Source: Tepidiforma flava
GTDB taxonomy: Bacteria; Chloroflexota; Dehalococcoidia; Tepidiformales; Tepidiformaceae
Length of the DNA stretch: 64,000 nucleotides
Direction: 5' to 3'
NCBI RefSeq assembly: GCF_027594505.1
Contig: NZ_CP115149.1
Coordinates: 1,227,070-1,291,069 of the forward strand
Shown here: one piece after another, positions 1-7,733 of the stretch
How positions within the stretch are numbered: the first letter of the stretch is position 1
Layout of the letters: each line of letters opens with the position of its first letter
Program-made: the position numbers and the translations under genes
The notes under the pieces: generated by a model
Database searches by the model: none
Told to the model about the DNA's origin: nothing
What the model saw: only the letters and a program-made list of their open reading frames with translations

Positions 1-1397
1 CCATCGCCGACCTCGAGGCCGCGGGGCTCGCTGTCGACCCCGGGCAGGCGGGCTTCATCCTCTACCGGCGGGGCGCCTACGCCGAGGCGGTCCGGGTGCT
101 GAGCGGCGCCGCCGCGGAGCCCGGCATCGGCGCGGCCGAGCGGACCTTCCGCGCCTACTACCTTGCGGCCGCCCTCGAGGAGCTGGGCCGGTTCGACGAA
201 GCGGTCGCCTGGTACGACGCCGCGGCGGCGACCGGCGCGGCTTCGCCGTTCATCCACCGGGCGAAGTACTGGGCCGCGCGCGTGCTCGAAATGGCGGGCC
301 GCGCGGGCGAGGCGGCGGACCGCTACCTCGCGCTGGCCGTCGAAGGGCCGGCCGGGGAGTTTTCGCAGGAGGCGGCGTTTCGCGCCGGGTATGGGCGGTA
401 CACCGAAGGCGATATCGCCGGCGCGCTGGCAGCGTGGGAGGCGGCGGCAGCGGCGGCGAGCCCGCGGCTCGAGTACTGGCGGGGGCGTGCGCTCGAAGCG
501 CTCGGGCGGCCGGCAGAGGCGGAGGCAGCGTACCGGCGGGCGGTCGCGCTCGACCGGTTCGATTTCTTCGCCATCGAAGCAGCGGGCCGGCTCGGCGAGC
601 CGGTGCTGACGCTGGAGGTCGGCTATCGGCAGCGGGAGCTCGGCCGGGGCATCGACTGGGAGGCGATCGCGGGCTGGCTGCGCGCGCGCATCGGCGGCGA
701 CTGGCCGGGCGCGGCACCGACGGCGGCCTGCGCGCTGGCGCGGGCGGGCCTGGAGGCGGAGGCCGCTGCCGAGCTGGAGCGCGCCGCGGCGGGCGCCGAC
801 CCATGGCGGCTGCTCGAACTCGCCCGCGAGGCGCGGGAGTGCGGGCTTGGCCACCTCGCGCTCGGCTACGCGGTCCGCCTCCGCCAGGCGGCCGGGGCCG
901 CGCCGTGGGAGGCGCCGGCGGACCTCCTGCGGGTCGCGTACCCGGTCGATTACGCGGCCGCGCTCGACCGCGCTGCCGCGGCGGCGGACGTCGACCCGCT
1001 CTTCCTGGCTGCGCTCATCCGGGCGGAGAGTCTGTGGGACCCGCGGGCGGGGTCGGGTGCGGGGGCGCTCGGGCTCACGCAGGTCATCCCGCCGACGGGC
1101 GAAGGCATCGCGCGGGCGCTGGGGTTCGAAGGGTTCGAAACCGCGGACCTGTTCCGGCCGGCGGTGTCGCTGGAGTTCGGCGCGTACTACCTCGGGGTCC
1201 AGCTGCGGCGGTTCGGCGACCCGCTGCTCGCGCTGGCGGCGTACAACGCCGGCCCCGGCAACGCGCTCCGCTGGGCTGCCGGCGGCGATGCGGGCGCGGC
1301 GGCGCTCGCGGAGCGGATCGATTTCAGCGAAACGCAGGCCTACGTGCGCGTCATCGTGGAGGCGTACGCGTACTACCTGCTGGCGTGGGCCGAGTGA
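1..1397 (+). CDS. Soluble-type lytic murein transglycosylase with TPR repeats (5' partial)
   Basis: Cleaves the glycan strands of peptidoglycan (family role). The frame is open from base 3, so the gene begins left of the window. The visible N-terminal two thirds is Ala-rich helical TPR-like repeats with LEELGRFDEAVAWY and LEALGRPAEAEAAY units. The C-terminal third is an SLT/GEWL domain with the catalytic Glu (codon 1026-1028) in IRAESLWDP, the GALGLTQVIP motif and the AYNAGPG motif. This matches the Slt70 plan of a helical superhelix followed by a catalytic domain. A signal peptide, if present, lies outside the window. It ends 70 bp before rpmH. Confidence 0.9.
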   Translation, partial: IADLEAAGLAVDPGQAGFILYRRGAYAEAVRVLSGAAAEPGIGAAERTFRAYYLAAALEELGRFDEAVAWYDAAAATGAASPFIHRAKYWAARVLEMAGRAGEAADRYLALAVEGPAGEFSQEAAFRAGYGRYTEGDIAGALAAWEAAAAAASPRLEYWRGRALEALGRPAEAEAAYRRAVALDRFDFFAIEAAGRLGEPVLTLEVGYRQRELGRGIDWEAIAGWLRARIGGDWPGAAPTAACALARAGLEAEAAAELERAAAGADPWRLLELAREARECGLGHLALGYAVRLRQAAGAAPWEAPADLLRVAYPVDYAAALDRAAAAADVDPLFLAALIRAESLWDPRAGSGAGALGLTQVIPPTGEGIARALGFEGFETADLFRPAVSLEFGAYYLGVQLRRFGDPLLALAAYNAGPGNALRWAAGGDAGAAALAERIDFSETQAYVRVIVEAYAYYLLAWAE

Positions 1398-1467
1398 TTC
1401 GACCATAACGGGCCGCCCGGGGTAACGTGGAGGTTCCCCCGAGCGGAGAGCCACCAGGAGGTGACCC

Positions 1468-1612
1468 ATGGCGACGAAGCGGACGTACCAGCCGCACCGG
1501 ATCCCGCGGAAGCGCGAGCACGGCTTCCTGAAGCGGATGTCGACAGCGCGCGGGCCGGCTGGTGCTGAAGGCCCGGCGGCTGAAGGGCCGGAAGCGCCTC
1601 ACGGTGGTGTAG
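1468..1612 (+). CDS. rpmH: 50S ribosomal protein L34, with apparent one-base frameshift
   Basis: L34 is a small, very basic protein of the large ribosomal subunit. The first 26 codons read a perfect L34 head (ATKRTYQPHRIPRKREHGF onward to MST). The expected tail (RAGRLVLKARRLKGRKRL then TVV and stop at 1610-1612) is only in the next frame, from codon 1547. One extra base near 1546 accounts for this. With the shift repaired the product is 47 residues, normal for the family. Unrepaired, the head frame reads straight into rnpA. A strong AGGAGGTGA Shine-Dalgarno lies at 1456-1464. The shift site is not a recognisable slippery sequence, so a sequencing or assembly indel is the simplest explanation because L34 is universally conserved. 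Confidence 0.85.
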
Positions 1613-1626
1613 GCCGGGAGCGCGCC

Positions 1627-2016
1627 GTGGACCGTTCGCGGCGGCTTCGGAAGGGTCGGGAATTCGATACAGCGTATCAGAAGGGGACTGCCGTGCGCGG
1701 TCCCCTTCTCGTTGTCCGGGTTTCGGCGAACGGCCTGGGGCGCGACCGGTGGGGCTTCGCGGTGGGGCGGCGGCTGGCGCCGCTGGCGCATGACCGGAAC
1801 CGGGTGCGGCGCCGGCTGCGCGAGGCGGCGCGGGCCGTGACTGCAGCGAGCGGCGAGCGGGGGCGCGACGTCATCGTCGTCGCGCGGGAGGGCGCGCTGT
1901 CGGCGAGCGTCGCGGAGCTCGAGCGGGAGCTGGCGCGGCTGCTGGGGAAGGCGGAGCGGGAGCTGGCGTCCCGGTCCGCCGCCGCGGGTCGGACGCCGGA
2001 GGAGGTTGGGGAGTGA
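1627..2016 (+). CDS. rnpA: Ribonuclease P protein component
   Basis: Protein subunit that assists the RNase P RNA in tRNA 5' maturation. The product is 129 residues, typical length. It has the family signature region [20 protein letters not shown] with the basic R-N-R-x-x-R-R helix. I chose the GTG at 1627 because a GGGAG lies 6 nt upstream and the protein then begins [14 protein letters not shown], as in homologues. It follows rpmH by 14 bp, the conserved bacterial order, and its stop overlaps the yidD start (GTGA). Confidence 0.93.
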   Translation: MDRSRRLRKGREFDTAYQKGTAVRGPLLVVRVSANGLGRDRWGFAVGRRLAPLAHDRNRVRRRLREAARAVTAASGERGRDVIVVAREGALSASVAELERELARLLGKAERELASRSAAAGRTPEEVGE

Positions 2017-2240
2017 TCGGGAAGGTCCTGGCAAAGCCGCTGATCTGGCTGGTGATCGGGTACCAGGCGACGTTATCGAAGGTGATGCCGCCGGTGTGCC
2101 GCTTCGAGCCGTCGTGTTCGCGGTATGCGCGGGAGGCGCTGGAGCGGCACGGCGCGTTCCGCGGCGGCTGGCTGGCGCTGCGGCGGCTGAGCCGGTGCCG
2201 TCCGTTCGGGGGAAGCGGCTACGACCCGGTGCCGGACTGA
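2013..2240 (+). CDS. yidD: Membrane protein insertion efficiency factor YidD
   Basis: Small amphipathic protein thought to assist YidC-dependent membrane insertion. 75 residues from a GTG overlapping the rnpA stop by four bases. Shows the family core: an N-terminal amphipathic helix, [11 protein letters not shown], then a C-terminal [14 protein letters not shown]. The usual rpmH-rnpA-yidD order is kept, but yidC is not next: the parS array and a beta-propeller gene intervene. Confidence 0.93.
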   Translation: MIGKVLAKPLIWLVIGYQATLSKVMPPVCRFEPSCSRYAREALERHGAFRGGWLALRRLSRCRPFGGSGYDPVPD

Positions 2241-2400
2241 CGGGGGAGCGAACGGGAGAGAAGCGGGAGGAGCCGGAGAGAGGGGGATTCCGGCAGACGT
2301 TTGGCGGAGCGGCTGGCGCCGGGCGGCGGCGGCGGCCGGGCGGCGCATCGTGACGTGGCGGTGAGAAGCGAGAGCGGGCGGCTGAGGGAGTGCGCTCGCC

Positions 2401-3093
2401 GGTTTCACGTGAAACAGGGGATCGGCTGGCAGCGCCGCAGGCCTGCGGAGGGGCATCGCTGATGGCAGCGAGCGGTGGCTCGTGATGAATTCGAGGGGAC
2501 GGGGCCCGGCCGACGGGCCGGGTGGTGGCCGGGCCGGGGAGTCCGGGGGACGAGCCGGCAGGTTGAGGAGGCATCCGGAGGATGGCGCCGGTCGGGACCC
2601 CAGGGATTCCCCGCCAGACCCCGCGGGTCACCACGCTGTTTCACGTGAAACTGCGTAAGGCCAGGTGCGAGGCGCCCCGTCGAGAGGTCGTCCCGTCGCC
2701 GCGCCCTGCGGCGAACAGCCAGTTCCCCGGCCGGAGCCGAGCGCGTTCCACGTGAAACGGGCCGCACTGCACCCTTCGCGGGTCCGGAGCGCGGGGAGGG
2801 TGCGCGGCCCCGGCAGGAGGCGCCGCCGGGCGGGCGTTCATCCGCGCCTCCCCGGGGTGTTGCACGTGGAACGCCCGCGCGGGGTGGAGGTGGGCGCGGC
2901 ATCGTCCGCAGCCGGGGCCGGCGCCGGGAGCGTTTCACGTGGAAGAGCAGCCGGCCCCGGTGGGGGGCATCGCGGGCGCTCCCGTGCGCTGCGGCGCGTT
3001 CCACGTGAAACACCGCACGTCGCCAGCACGCCGGGCCCGATGGTCCGCAGGGAACGAGGAATAGAACAAACGTTCTTCGTTCCACGTGGAACA
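2401..3093. repeat. parS: Array of seven parS-type centromere sites
   Basis: Seven 16-mers with the ParB-binding core GTTNCACGTGNAAC lie at 2401-2416, 2637-2652, 2744-2759, 2858-2873, 2931-2946, 2997-3012 and 3078-3093. The first two contain the perfect palindrome GTTTCACGTGAAAC. The others differ at one to three positions (for example TGTTGCACGTGGAACG and CGTTTCACGTGGAAGA). Centre-to-centre distances are 236, 107, 114, 73, 66 and 81 bp. No convincing gene lies in 2241-3148. The parAB operon is 3.9 kb downstream, so this is very probably the chromosomal partition locus. No DnaA-box cluster or AT-rich unwinding region was seen. Confidence 0.93.
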
Positions 3094-3136
3094 CCGCACG
3101 GGCCGCCGCCGCGCGGCCCGTAAGCCGCAAGGCTGC

Positions 3137-3142
3137 TACCAT
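3137..3142 (+). promoter_or_regulatory. -10 element TACCAT for leaderless start at 3149
   Basis: TACCAT ends 6 nt before the GTG at 3149, which places the expected +1 at the start codon. No Shine-Dalgarno is present. The same arrangement recurs at several genes in this window. Confidence 0.55.
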
Positions 3143-3148
3143 CCCCGC

Positions 3149-4300
3149 GTGACCCGCCTCCGCCTCGCCGGCGCCGCGCTCCTCGCTGCCGTCGCCCTCC
3201 TCGCCGCCAGCTGCATCTCCGTCACCAACCCCGAGGGCTGGGCCCCGCCCGTCCTCGACGGCACCAGCCTCTACCTCACCACCGACCACGGCCACATCTC
3301 CCGCACCACCCTCGCCGACGACGGCCGCAGCGCCGCCGCCCGCTGGACCTTCCCCGATAAAGACATCAAGGCCGACGACAAGATCCGCCCCAACGCCGCC
3401 TACGGCCCGCCCATCCTCGCCGACGGCCGCGTCTACTACGCCACCTACGAAGCCGGCGTCTTCGCCCTCGACGCCGAAACCGGCCGGCCCGCCTGGCCCG
3501 AAGAAGGCAAAACCAACGCTGGCAACATCCGCGGCAACATCGCCGGCGGCCTCGCCTACGCCAACGGCATCCTCTTCTTCGGCACCACCGAAGGCCGCCT
3601 CTACGGCTGGAACGCGAGCAACGGCGCCCCCGCCCAGGGCTGGGAAACCCCCCTCGTCTTCGATTCCGGCATCTGGGCCACCCCCGTCGCTCTCGGCGGC
3701 ACCCTCTACGTCGCCACCATGAACGGCGAGGTCCACGCCATCCGCATCAGCGACCGCTCACCCGCCTGGCCCGAGCCCTTCAAAGCCACCGGCGCCATCG
3801 CCGACCTCGTCGCGCTCGACGGCGCCCGCCTCTTCGTCCCCTCCATCAACCGCCACGTCTACCTCCTCGATGCCGAAACCGGGCAGGTCCTCACCGACTT
3901 CCGCGCCCGCGACTGGGTCTGGACCGCCCCCGCCCTCCAGGGCACCCGCCTCTACTTCGGCGATTTCGGCGGGAATGTGTACGGACTCGACATAAGCACA
4001 TCCCCGGCAACGGAGCTCTGGCCGCCGGCCTCCACCGAGGGCCACCGCGTGAAAGCGGCCCCCGTCATCGTGGATGATGTGCTCATCGTGGCCGACCGGG
4101 GGCCTGTGGTGACGTTCATCGATGCCAACACCGGCGAGGTGCTGAATCGCGTGCCGATCGACGGCGCGGGCACGGTCCGCGCCAACCCGCTCGCGGCAAA
4201 CGGCGGCGCCTACATCCTCACCACGAATGCGCGGCTCTTCTTCGCCAACCCCCAGAACCGCTCCGTGGTCGAAGTGCCGGTCACCGGGGTGAAGCGCTGA
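3149..4300 (+). CDS. PQQ-like beta-propeller lipoprotein
   Basis: Secreted lipoprotein, 383 residues. The GTG start gives a lipoprotein signal peptide with lipobox LAASC. It is followed by repeated blades of the form GxLYxxxxxGxVxALDAxTGxxxW (RVYYATYEAGVFALDAETG, RLFVPSINRHVYLLDAETG), the BamB/PQQ-dehydrogenase-like fold. No PQQ-enzyme catalytic residues are recognised, so a scaffold or assembly role is more likely than catalysis. Its stop overlaps the yidC start (TGATG), so it is probably co-transcribed with the membrane insertase. A BamB-like chaperone function is only an inference. Codons are heavily C-ending, in contrast to the G-ending genes left of the parS array. Confidence 0.8.
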   Translation: MTRLRLAGAALLAAVALLAASCISVTNPEGWAPPVLDGTSLYLTTDHGHISRTTLADDGRSAAARWTFPDKDIKADDKIRPNAAYGPPILADGRVYYATYEAGVFALDAETGRPAWPEEGKTNAGNIRGNIAGGLAYANGILFFGTTEGRLYGWNASNGAPAQGWETPLVFDSGIWATPVALGGTLYVATMNGEVHAIRISDRSPAWPEPFKATGAIADLVALDGARLFVPSINRHVYLLDAETGQVLTDFRARDWVWTAPALQGTRLYFGDFGGNVYGLDISTSPATELWPPASTEGHRVKAAPVIVDDVLIVADRGPVVTFIDANTGEVLNRVPIDGAGTVRANPLAANGGAYILTTNARLFFANPQNRSVVEVPVTGVKR

Positions 4301-5160
4301 TGGGCGAGTTCTTCACCGTCGCGCTCCTCAACCCGATGGTGAACCTCCTGGTTCTCCTCAACAACCTCCTGTTCGGCTCCTTCGGCCTCGCCATCATCGC
4401 CTTCACCATCCTCGTCCGGGTCGTCACCTTCCCGCTCACCTACCGCCAGCTCCACGTGACCCGCCAGATGCAGGCCGTCCAGCCGCGCATCCAGGAGATC
4501 AACAAGAAGTACAGCGACCCGAAGCGCCGGCAGGAAGAGATGATGAAGCTCTACCGCGAGGCCGGCGTGAACCCGCTCGGCTGCCTCGGGCCGATGCTCA
4601 TCCAGTTCCCCATCCTCATCGCCCTCTACAGCGCCGTCCGCATCGTGCTCCCCAATTCGCCCGAGGCGCTCGAAAAGCTCTCCAGCCACGTCTACGACTG
4701 GTCCTACCTCCAGCACGCCCTCCCGATGCAGGAATTCTTCCTCGGGATGGACCTGCGCCACCCGAACCTGCTCATGGTGGTGCTCGTCGGCGTCACCACC
4801 TGGGCCCAGTCGAAGACGACCGTCACCGTCAGCACCGATGAACGGGTCCGCCAGCAGCAGGCCATGATGAACGTGATGCTGCCCCTGATGTTCGCCTTCT
4901 TCGCGCTCCAGTTCCCGAGCGGCGTCAGCCTCTACTGGGTCGTGAACAGCATCGTGGGCATCGGCTTCAACATCCTCATCTACGGCTTCAAACCGCTCGG
5001 CATCGAACCGTTCTTCAAGGTCCGCGCGCCCGAACCGGCGCCAGCGGCAGCCGAACCGGTCCCCGCAGCGGCTGCCGTCTCATCCGCTCCAGAATCGAGG
5101 ACTCCCACCCATGGACCAGGCCGAAGCAAGCGGCAAAACCGTCGAAGACGCCCTCAATAA
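4300..5160 (+). CDS. yidC: YidC/Oxa1 family membrane protein insertase
   Basis: Inserts and folds inner-membrane proteins, alone or with SecYEG. 286 residues, the short five-helix type without the large periplasmic P1 domain. Seen: the first core helix with the conserved Arg of the hydrophilic groove (FTILVRVVTFPLT), a charged helical hairpin (QEINKKYSDPKRRQEEMMKLY), the NPLGCLGPMLIQFPI helix, and GVSLYWVVNSIVGIG. The tail is Ala/Pro-rich then basic (SKRQNRRRRPQ), typical for ribosome contact. The start overlaps the upstream stop by one base. The 3' end overlaps jag by 50 bp. Confidence 0.95.
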   Translation: MGEFFTVALLNPMVNLLVLLNNLLFGSFGLAIIAFTILVRVVTFPLTYRQLHVTRQMQAVQPRIQEINKKYSDPKRRQEEMMKLYREAGVNPLGCLGPMLIQFPILIALYSAVRIVLPNSPEALEKLSSHVYDWSYLQHALPMQEFFLGMDLRHPNLLMVVLVGVTTWAQSKTTVTVSTDERVRQQQAMMNVMLPLMFAFFALQFPSGVSLYWVVNSIVGIGFNILIYGFKPLGIEPFFKVRAPEPAPAAAEPVPAAAAVSSAPESRTPTHGPGRSKRQNRRRRPQ

Positions 5161-6127
5161 CGCCCTCGCCATCCTCGGCGCCCGCCGCGAAGACGTCGAA
5201 GTCACCATCATCGATGAAGGCAAGAAAGGCGGCCTCTTCTCCCGCGGCCGCGACGCCGTCGTCCGCGTCACCCGCATCGCCCGGGCCGAACCGCCCGCCG
5301 CCGCACCCGCCCCCGCGCAGGCCGCCGATTCCGCCGAAAGCGCCCCGCGCCGCGACGGCGAGCGCGGCCGCCGCCCCCGGCAGCCGGGCCGCGGCGCCGC
5401 CGCTTCCCGCCCCGCCGCCGGCCCCGCCCGCGCGCTCGAACCGGCGCCGCTGAAGCTCACCGATGCCGACTTCCTCGCCCGGCCCGCCGGCGGCAGCGCC
5501 GAACCGCCCGCCGAGCGCCCGCCCCGCGGCGAACGCCCCCGCCAGCCCGCCCGGCCCCGCGCCGAGCGGCCGGCCGCGCCCGCCCGCCCCTCCCGTCCCG
5601 CCCGGCCGAAGAGCGACCAGCCGCACGTCGAACCCGACATCAACGCCGAGGAAGTCGATTACGCCGCCCAGACCATCGACGACATCCTCCGCATCCTCGG
5701 CATCGATGCCGAGATCTCCATCCGCGAACCGCTCACGCCCGGCGACGGCCGCGGCTCCGTCCTCGCCGTCATCGACATCAAGGGCGACAACCTCGGCGTG
5801 CTCATCGGCCGGCGCGGCGAGACCCTCCTCGCCCTCCAGTTCCTCGTCAACCTCGCCCTCGCGCGGAAGTACCCGGGCCGCGGCGGCGTCACCGTCGATA
5901 TCGAGCACTACCGCCACCGGAACGAAGAGCGCATCGTCGAGATGGCCCGCCGCATGGGCGACCGCGTCCGCCAGACGGGCACGCCCATCACCCTCGAACC
6001 GATGTCGGCCGCCGAGCGTCGCATCGTCCACCTCCAGTTCGTCGACGACCCCGAGCTCGAAACCCACAGCATCGGCGAAGGCGAAAACCGCAAAGTCGTC
6101 ATCAGCCGGAGAGGCGAAGGAGGCTAG
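5111..6127 (+). CDS. khpB: RNA-binding protein Jag/KhpB (Jag-N, KH, R3H)
   Basis: Cytoplasmic RNA-binding protein linked to cell-envelope and division control in Gram-positives. 338 residues. The N-terminal Jag domain (about 1-55) contains EGKKGGLFSRGRDAVVRV. A Pro/Ala/Arg-rich disordered linker follows (about 60-175), longer than usual. The KH domain has the GxxG loop in LGVLIGRRGETLLALQF, and the C-terminal R3H domain has ERRIVHLQF. It starts inside the yidC 3' end with a GAGGA about 10 nt upstream. yidC-jag adjacency is widely conserved. The low-complexity linker explains the long shadow frames here. Confidence 0.93.
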   Translation: MDQAEASGKTVEDALNNALAILGARREDVEVTIIDEGKKGGLFSRGRDAVVRVTRIARAEPPAAAPAPAQAADSAESAPRRDGERGRRPRQPGRGAAASRPAAGPARALEPAPLKLTDADFLARPAGGSAEPPAERPPRGERPRQPARPRAERPAAPARPSRPARPKSDQPHVEPDINAEEVDYAAQTIDDILRILGIDAEISIREPLTPGDGRGSVLAVIDIKGDNLGVLIGRRGETLLALQFLVNLALARKYPGRGGVTVDIEHYRHRNEERIVEMARRMGDRVRQTGTPITLEPMSAAERRIVHLQFVDDPELETHSIGEGENRKVVISRRGEGG

Positions 6128-6129
6128 CC

Positions 6130-6963
6130 ACGCGCGCGCTGGTCGCCGGCAACGTCGCGCTCGACCGCACCCCCGATGGCGGGTGGGCGCCCGGCGGCCC
6201 TGCGCTCTACTCCGCCCTCATGGCCCGCGCCCTCGGCTGCGAGGTCACCCTCATCACCTCGCTCGAACCGGAGTTCCCCGCCGGCCTGCTCGATGGGCTC
6301 GACGTGCGCGCTGCCGCCGGCGCCGTCGCCCGCTACGAAAACCGCTACGACGCCCGCGGCAACCGCACCCAGCGCCTCCTCGCGCCCGGCTCCGACCTCC
6401 AGCTCGTGCCGCACCTCGCGCCCGGCGAAACGTTCGACCTCGTCTTCTACGCCCCCGCCTACCACGAATTCCGCAAGGCGCCGCTCCGTTTCCGCGGCGC
6501 CGTCGTCGGCGTTTCGCTCCAGGGCGCGCTCCGCTCCGTCGACCCGGAGGGGCGCGTCATCCCGAACCCGCGGCCGCTCGAGGCGGCCCGCGCGCTCGTG
6601 CGGCCCGGCTGGTGCGCCTTCCTCAGCGAGGAGGATGCGGCCGCGCCGGAGGCCCTCGCTGCCGCCCTCGCCGCCGAAAAAACGCTCGTCGTCCTGACGC
6701 GTGGCTACAACGGCGCTACACTGTTCGAACTGGATGGCAGCGCACACAGCTATCCCGCCGTGCCTGCCGAGGCGACCGAACCGACCGGCGCCGGCGATTG
6801 CTTCGCCATGGCGTTCATGGTCCGCCTCGCCGAGACTGACGCCGTCGAGCAGGCGATGCGGTTCGCGCTCGCGGCCGGCGCCCTCGCCGTCGAAGCGCCC
6901 GGCCTCGCTGGCATCGCGAGCCGCGCCGCCATCGAAGAACGCATGACCCGGGAGGCCGCCTGA
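6130..6963 (+). CDS. PfkB-family carbohydrate/nucleoside kinase, ACG start
   Basis: Ribokinase-like sugar or nucleoside kinase. The substrate cannot be named. The C-terminal signature EPTGAGDCFAMAFM supplies the anion hole and catalytic Asp, and the N-terminal GGPALYSALMARALG is the usual substrate-side glycine motif. The first in-frame ATG (6220) would delete the first strand and that motif. An AAGGAGG Shine-Dalgarno at 6117-6123 points instead to the ACG codon at 6130, giving (M)RALVAGNVALD, the normal beginning of this fold. So the start is either a true ACG or a mutated/miscalled ATG. 277 residues. Its stop overlaps the parA start. Confidence 0.8.
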   Translation, partial: TRALVAGNVALDRTPDGGWAPGGPALYSALMARALGCEVTLITSLEPEFPAGLLDGLDVRAAAGAVARYENRYDARGNRTQRLLAPGSDLQLVPHLAPGETFDLVFYAPAYHEFRKAPLRFRGAVVGVSLQGALRSVDPEGRVIPNPRPLEAARALVRPGWCAFLSEEDAAAPEALAAALAAEKTLVVLTRGYNGATLFELDGSAHSYPAVPAEATEPTGAGDCFAMAFMVRLAETDAVEQAMRFALAAGALAVEAPGLAGIASRAAIEERMTREAA

Positions 6964-7733
6964 TGGGAGCTCGGATCGTCTCGCTCGTCAACCAGAAAGG
7001 CGGCGTCGGCAAAACCACGACCGCCGTCTCCCTCGCCGTGGCCCTCGCCCGCCGCGGCCAGCGCGTCCTCCTCGTCGACCTCGACCCGCAGGCGAACGCC
7101 ACCAGCGCCCTCGGCGTCCTCGGCAGCGGCCGCGCCGGCGTCTACGACGCCATCCTCGACGAAACCCCGGTCGAGGAGTGCATCGCCCGCGTCGAAGAGG
7201 AGGGCGTCGACCTCGTGCCCTCAAGCGCCGAGCTCTCCGGCGCCGAGGTCGAGCTCGTCCCCGTCCTCGCCCGCGAGCGCCGGCTCGCCAACGCGCTCCA
7301 CCCGGTGCGCGACCGGTACGACTGGGTGCTCATCGATTGCCCACCCTCCCTCGGCCTCCTCACCATCAACGCGCTGACTGCCAGCGAGAGCGTCATCATC
7401 CCCGTCCAGTGCGAATACATGGCGCTCGAAGGGCTCAGCCGGCTGATGGAGACGCTCGACCTCGTCCGGCGGAACCTGAACCCGGGCCTCCACGTCCTCG
7501 GCGTCATCCTCACGATGTTCGATGCGCGCACCCGGCTCGCCCAGCAGGTCGTCGATGAGGTGCGGAGCCACTTCCCGCAGACGTTCGCCACGATCATCCC
7601 GCGGTCGGTCCGCCTGAGCGAGGCGCCGAGCCACGGCCAGTCGATCTTCCGCTACGAGCCCGGCGGGCGCGCCGCCGCCGCCTACGAAGCCGTCGCCGCC
7701 GAACTCTTGGAACGCGTGGGAGTCGCCGTATGA
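6963..7733 (+). CDS. parA: Chromosome-partitioning ATPase ParA (Soj)
   Basis: ATP-dependent DNA-binding dimer that drives segregation of ParB-parS complexes. 256 residues. Has the deviant Walker A KGGVGKTTTA (residues 12-21), LVDLDPQANA, and the Walker B strand WVLIDCPPSLGLLTINAL. It overlaps the upstream kinase stop and the parB start by four bases, forming a tight operon. The parS array lies about 3.9 kb upstream. Confidence 0.96.
   Translation: MGARIVSLVNQKGGVGKTTTAVSLAVALARRGQRVLLVDLDPQANATSALGVLGSGRAGVYDAILDETPVEECIARVEEEGVDLVPSSAELSGAEVELVPVLARERRLANALHPVRDRYDWVLIDCPPSLGLLTINALTASESVIIPVQCEYMALEGLSRLMETLDLVRRNLNPGLHVLGVILTMFDARTRLAQQVVDEVRSHFPQTFATIIPRSVRLSEAPSHGQSIFRYEPGGRAAAAYEAVAAELLERVGVAV

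Noticed and set aside
2241-3148. Chromosomal origin (oriC)
   Set aside because: parS sites and rpmH-rnpA-yidD suggest proximity to the origin, but no TTATCCACA-like box cluster, AT-rich unwinding element, dnaA or dnaN was found, and the composition change runs the wrong way.
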